Shown in pieces: positions 6,224 through 7,418 of a stretch of DNA of 7,418 bases (position 1 is the stretch's first letter; every line of letters begins with the position of its first letter). The notes beneath the pieces were generated by a model that ran no database searches, had not been told where the DNA came from, and saw only the letters and a program-made list of their open reading frames with translations. Source of the stretch: an uncultured Alistipes sp. (GTDB lineage: Bacteria > Bacteroidota > Bacteroidia > Bacteroidales > Rikenellaceae); contig CAAFWE010000221.1 of the NCBI GenBank assembly GCA_900766655.1, positions 1 to 7,418 of the forward strand, read 5' to 3'. Both the position numbers and the translations under genes were made by a program.

Positions 6224-6244
6224 GCCACACCGCCACCGACTGAC
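6224..6244. repeat. Composite repeat, 3' element, copy 2
   Basis: Identical over 21 bp to 5935-5955. It closes the second module (about 217 bp, shorter inside than the first). It lies 18 bp from the T-tract of the tRNA-Ser terminator, so the module array abuts the tRNA transcription unit. Confidence 0.8.
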
Positions 6245-6262
6245 GAATCCCTCTCTTGTAGC

Positions 6263-6290
6263 AAAAAAAAACGAGGCTCGAAAGCCTCGT
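6263..6290 (-). terminator. Rho-independent terminator of the tRNA-Ser gene
   Basis: On the minus strand an 8-bp stem (ACGAGGCT and its complement, 6290-6271) around a 4-nt loop is followed by a run of nine T (6271-6263). The hairpin begins 4 nt after the encoded CCA end of the tRNA, so the primary transcript has a very short 3' trailer. Confidence 0.92.
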
Positions 6291-6294
6291 TTGC

Positions 6295-6382
6295 TGGCGG
6301 AAAGAGAGGGATTCGAACCCCCGGACCCGTGAAGATCAACGGTTTTCAAGACCGCCGCATTCGACCACTCTGCCATCTTTCC
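6295..6382 (-). tRNA. tRNA-Ser (anticodon UGA)
   Basis: Read on the minus strand, the 7-bp acceptor stem GGAAAGA/TCTTTCC is perfect. The anticodon loop is CTTGAAA with anticodon TGA, on a 5-bp stem closed by one G-T pair. A long variable arm pairs GATC with GGTC, as expected for serine tRNAs. The T loop is TTCGAAT. The discriminator base is G and CCA is encoded (6297-6295). The total is 85 nt plus CCA. It should read UCA and, with wobble or modification, other UCN codons. It is transcribed as a single-gene unit from its own promoter, with a terminator just downstream. Confidence 0.97.
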
Positions 6383-6387
6383 GAGCG

Positions 6388-6418
6388 CAAAGGTACTACC
6401 TTTTTTCGGTTTTGCAAA
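6388..6418 (-). promoter_or_regulatory. Promoter of tRNA-Ser
   Basis: On the minus strand TTTG (6418-6415), a 19-nt spacer and TACCTTTG (6395-6388) match the Bacteroidota consensus exactly. The -7 element ends 5 nt before the mature tRNA 5' end, so the 5' leader must be only a few nucleotides or absent. Confidence 0.88.
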
Positions 6419-6500
6419 TTTTTCGCATAAAAGTTTATTGATATTGATGTTTATTCGCCTTTTTCCCCACGCATACGCGCGATTTTTTTATGGTTAATTG

Positions 6501-6531
6501 TTGCGACTTCACGATTTAATTACTATATTTG
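6501..6531 (+). promoter_or_regulatory. Promoter of the OmpA-like lipoprotein gene
   Basis: TATATTTG (6524-6531) is a perfect TAnnTTTG -7 element with TTG (6501-6503) 20 nt upstream. It diverges from the tRNA-Ser promoter. Transcription should start near 6537, giving an A/T-rich leader of about 86 nt with no Shine-Dalgarno sequence. The DNA between the two divergent promoters (6419-6500) shows nothing else recognisable. Confidence 0.75.
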
Positions 6532-6538
6532 TGCCGAA

Positions 6539-6556
6539 AATAGGTATACACCTATT
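6539..6556. promoter_or_regulatory. Palindrome at the start of the lipoprotein leader
   Basis: AATAGGT (6539-6545) and ACCTATT (6550-6556) are exact complements around ATAC. They sit at about +3 to +20 of the predicted transcript. It could be an operator or a 5' hairpin protecting the mRNA. Confidence 0.5.
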
Positions 6557-6622
6557 AACCCACGAAAATTGGAAATACGAAATAACAAATTTTTTAACTT
6601 TTAATCATTCAAAACAAACGCT

Positions 6623-7418
6623 ATGAAAAATCTTTTTAAGATGACATTGGTTCTTGTAGCTGCTGCGTTGACCTTGACAGGTTGCGACTGCTTCAAGAAG
6701 ATGGCAAAGAACCGTTCGGAGCTGACAATCACTTGTACTCCAGATGTTCTCGTATTGAACAACGGTAAGGTTGTTGCAGACATCGCTGCAGAGGTTCCTG
6801 CTAAGTACTTCGACAAGAAGGCTTCGTTGAAGGTTACTCCAGCTCTCGTTTACGCGGGTGGTGTTACCAAGGGCAACACTCTCCTCCTCCAGGGTGAGAA
6901 GGTTCTCGACAACGGTATGCTCGTAAAGAAGGGTGAGGCTCTCTCGATCAAGCGTCGTGTAGAGTTCGCTTACACTCCTGCAATGCAGAACTGCGATCTC
7001 GTACTCATCGTTGAGGTTAAGTGCAAGAGCGGCAAGTGCAAGGAGTACACACTCGTTAACGCTAACACTGGTGAGGTTCTCGCTGCTGACACAAAGCTCA
7101 CAGCTGCTGAGTATGGTTTGGTTATCGCAAAGGGTGTTAACACTTTGCAGGCTGACCTCGATTTCTCGCAGGCTATGCAGACCGCTGCTAACAACTACAA
7201 GCGTGTAACTACCGTTGTAACTAAGGCTGACATCGTTTACAAAATCAACTCTTCGCGTGTAGCAAAGAAGGCAGTTCAGACTGCAGAGTTGAACTCGTTG
7301 AAGGCTGGTGTTGAGGCTAACAAGGCTAACGACCGCGTAGCACAGTCGCTCTATGTTAACGGTTATGCTTCGCCAGATGGTCCTGAGAAGTTCAACGACA
7401 AGTTGTCGAAGAAGCGTA
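6623..7418 (+). CDS. Lipoprotein with OmpA-like C-terminal domain, 5' part (runs off window)
   Basis: The frame is open from ATG at 6623 to the window edge, giving 265 residues and no stop. It begins with a lipoprotein signal (Lys-rich start, hydrophobic LVLVAAALTLTG) and lipobox L-T-G-C with Cys21 as the lipidated residue. No acidic surface-export motif follows Cys21 (next residues DCFKK), so periplasm-facing anchoring is likelier than surface display. Residues 30-200 are a Lys/Val-rich, probably beta-rich region that I do not recognise, with Cys at 38, 124, 134 and 139. From about 203, DIVYKINSSRV, a helix, then VNGYASPDGPEKFNDKLSKKR match the start and central motif of an OmpA peptidoglycan-binding-type domain. 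The expected role is linking an envelope layer to peptidoglycan. Codons are strongly biased (GCT, GTT, AAG, AAC), suggesting high expression. It has its own promoter and a leader palindrome. Confidence 0.85.
   Translation, partial: MKNLFKMTLVLVAAALTLTGCDCFKKMAKNRSELTITCTPDVLVLNNGKVVADIAAEVPAKYFDKKASLKVTPALVYAGGVTKGNTLLLQGEKVLDNGMLVKKGEALSIKRRVEFAYTPAMQNCDLVLIVEVKCKSGKCKEYTLVNANTGEVLAADTKLTAAEYGLVIAKGVNTLQADLDFSQAMQTAANNYKRVTTVVTKADIVYKINSSRVAKKAVQTAELNSLKAGVEANKANDRVAQSLYVNGYASPDGPEKFNDKLSKKR

Noticed and set aside
5696..6244. CRISPR array
   Set aside because: There are only two or three unevenly spaced repeat copies, spacers are far too long, and no cas genes are present.
6049..6339. 96-codon minus-strand frame over tRNA-Ser and repeat copy 2
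   Set aside because: The start lies inside the tRNA and gives the GPGVRIPLFPP type of peptide typical of spurious tRNA translation; the rest translates the repeat.
6135..6430. Plus-strand frames antisense to tRNA-Ser
   Set aside because: They contain EGFEPPDP and RGIRTPGP, well-known artefacts of translating the strand opposite tRNA genes.

Overview
The window reads as chromosomal DNA of a Bacteroidota bacterium, most likely order Bacteroidales and perhaps Alistipes/Rikenellaceae-like (the genus is a guess from codon style and gene content). Three promoters fit the Bacteroidota pattern TTG/TTTG, about 19-20 nt, TAnnTTTG. Leaders are A-rich and mostly lack Shine-Dalgarno sequences. A fused NagB-like/PIG-L protein of the kind common in this phylum is present.

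Layout. Positions 1-1133 (+) hold the 3' part of a calcineurin-like metallophosphoesterase, closed by a strong intrinsic terminator. Positions 1248-1762 (+) hold a two-gene unit of small membrane proteins: a YtxH-like protein and a two-helix membrane protein. It converges on a minus-strand operon and shares a hairpin terminator with it (about 1763-1798). In order of transcription, the minus-strand operon is yebC (5290-4571), a NagB-like/PIG-L fusion (4539-2626) and nagB (2603-1815). Gaps are 31 and 22 nt with no internal terminator, and one recognisable promoter lies upstream of yebC.

From 5291 to 6294 there is about 1 kb with no credible protein gene. It holds the yebC promoter and leader palindrome, a five-run G-tract motif, two diverged copies of a composite repeat module (about 5696-5955 and 6028-6244) and several hairpins. 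Next comes tRNA-Ser(UGA) on the minus strand (6382-6295), with a near-perfect promoter almost touching its 5' end and an intrinsic terminator. Divergently, a promoter at 6501-6531 drives a lipoprotein with an OmpA-like C-terminus that runs off the right edge.

How the genes fit together. The nag genes suggest intracellular amino-sugar catabolism: deacetylation of an N-acetylglucosamine derivative by the PIG-L domain, then deamination and isomerisation of glucosamine-6-phosphate to fructose-6-phosphate by NagB. The downstream NagB keeps all catalytic and most allosteric residues. The NagB-like half of the fusion has Gln in place of two of them (Asp141 and His143 in E. coli numbering), so it is probably a non-deaminating, possibly ligand-sensing, domain attached to an intact deacetylase. 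This, the repeat module and the start-site palindromes are the points most worth a second look. I see no clear evidence of a wholly new defence or mobile system.
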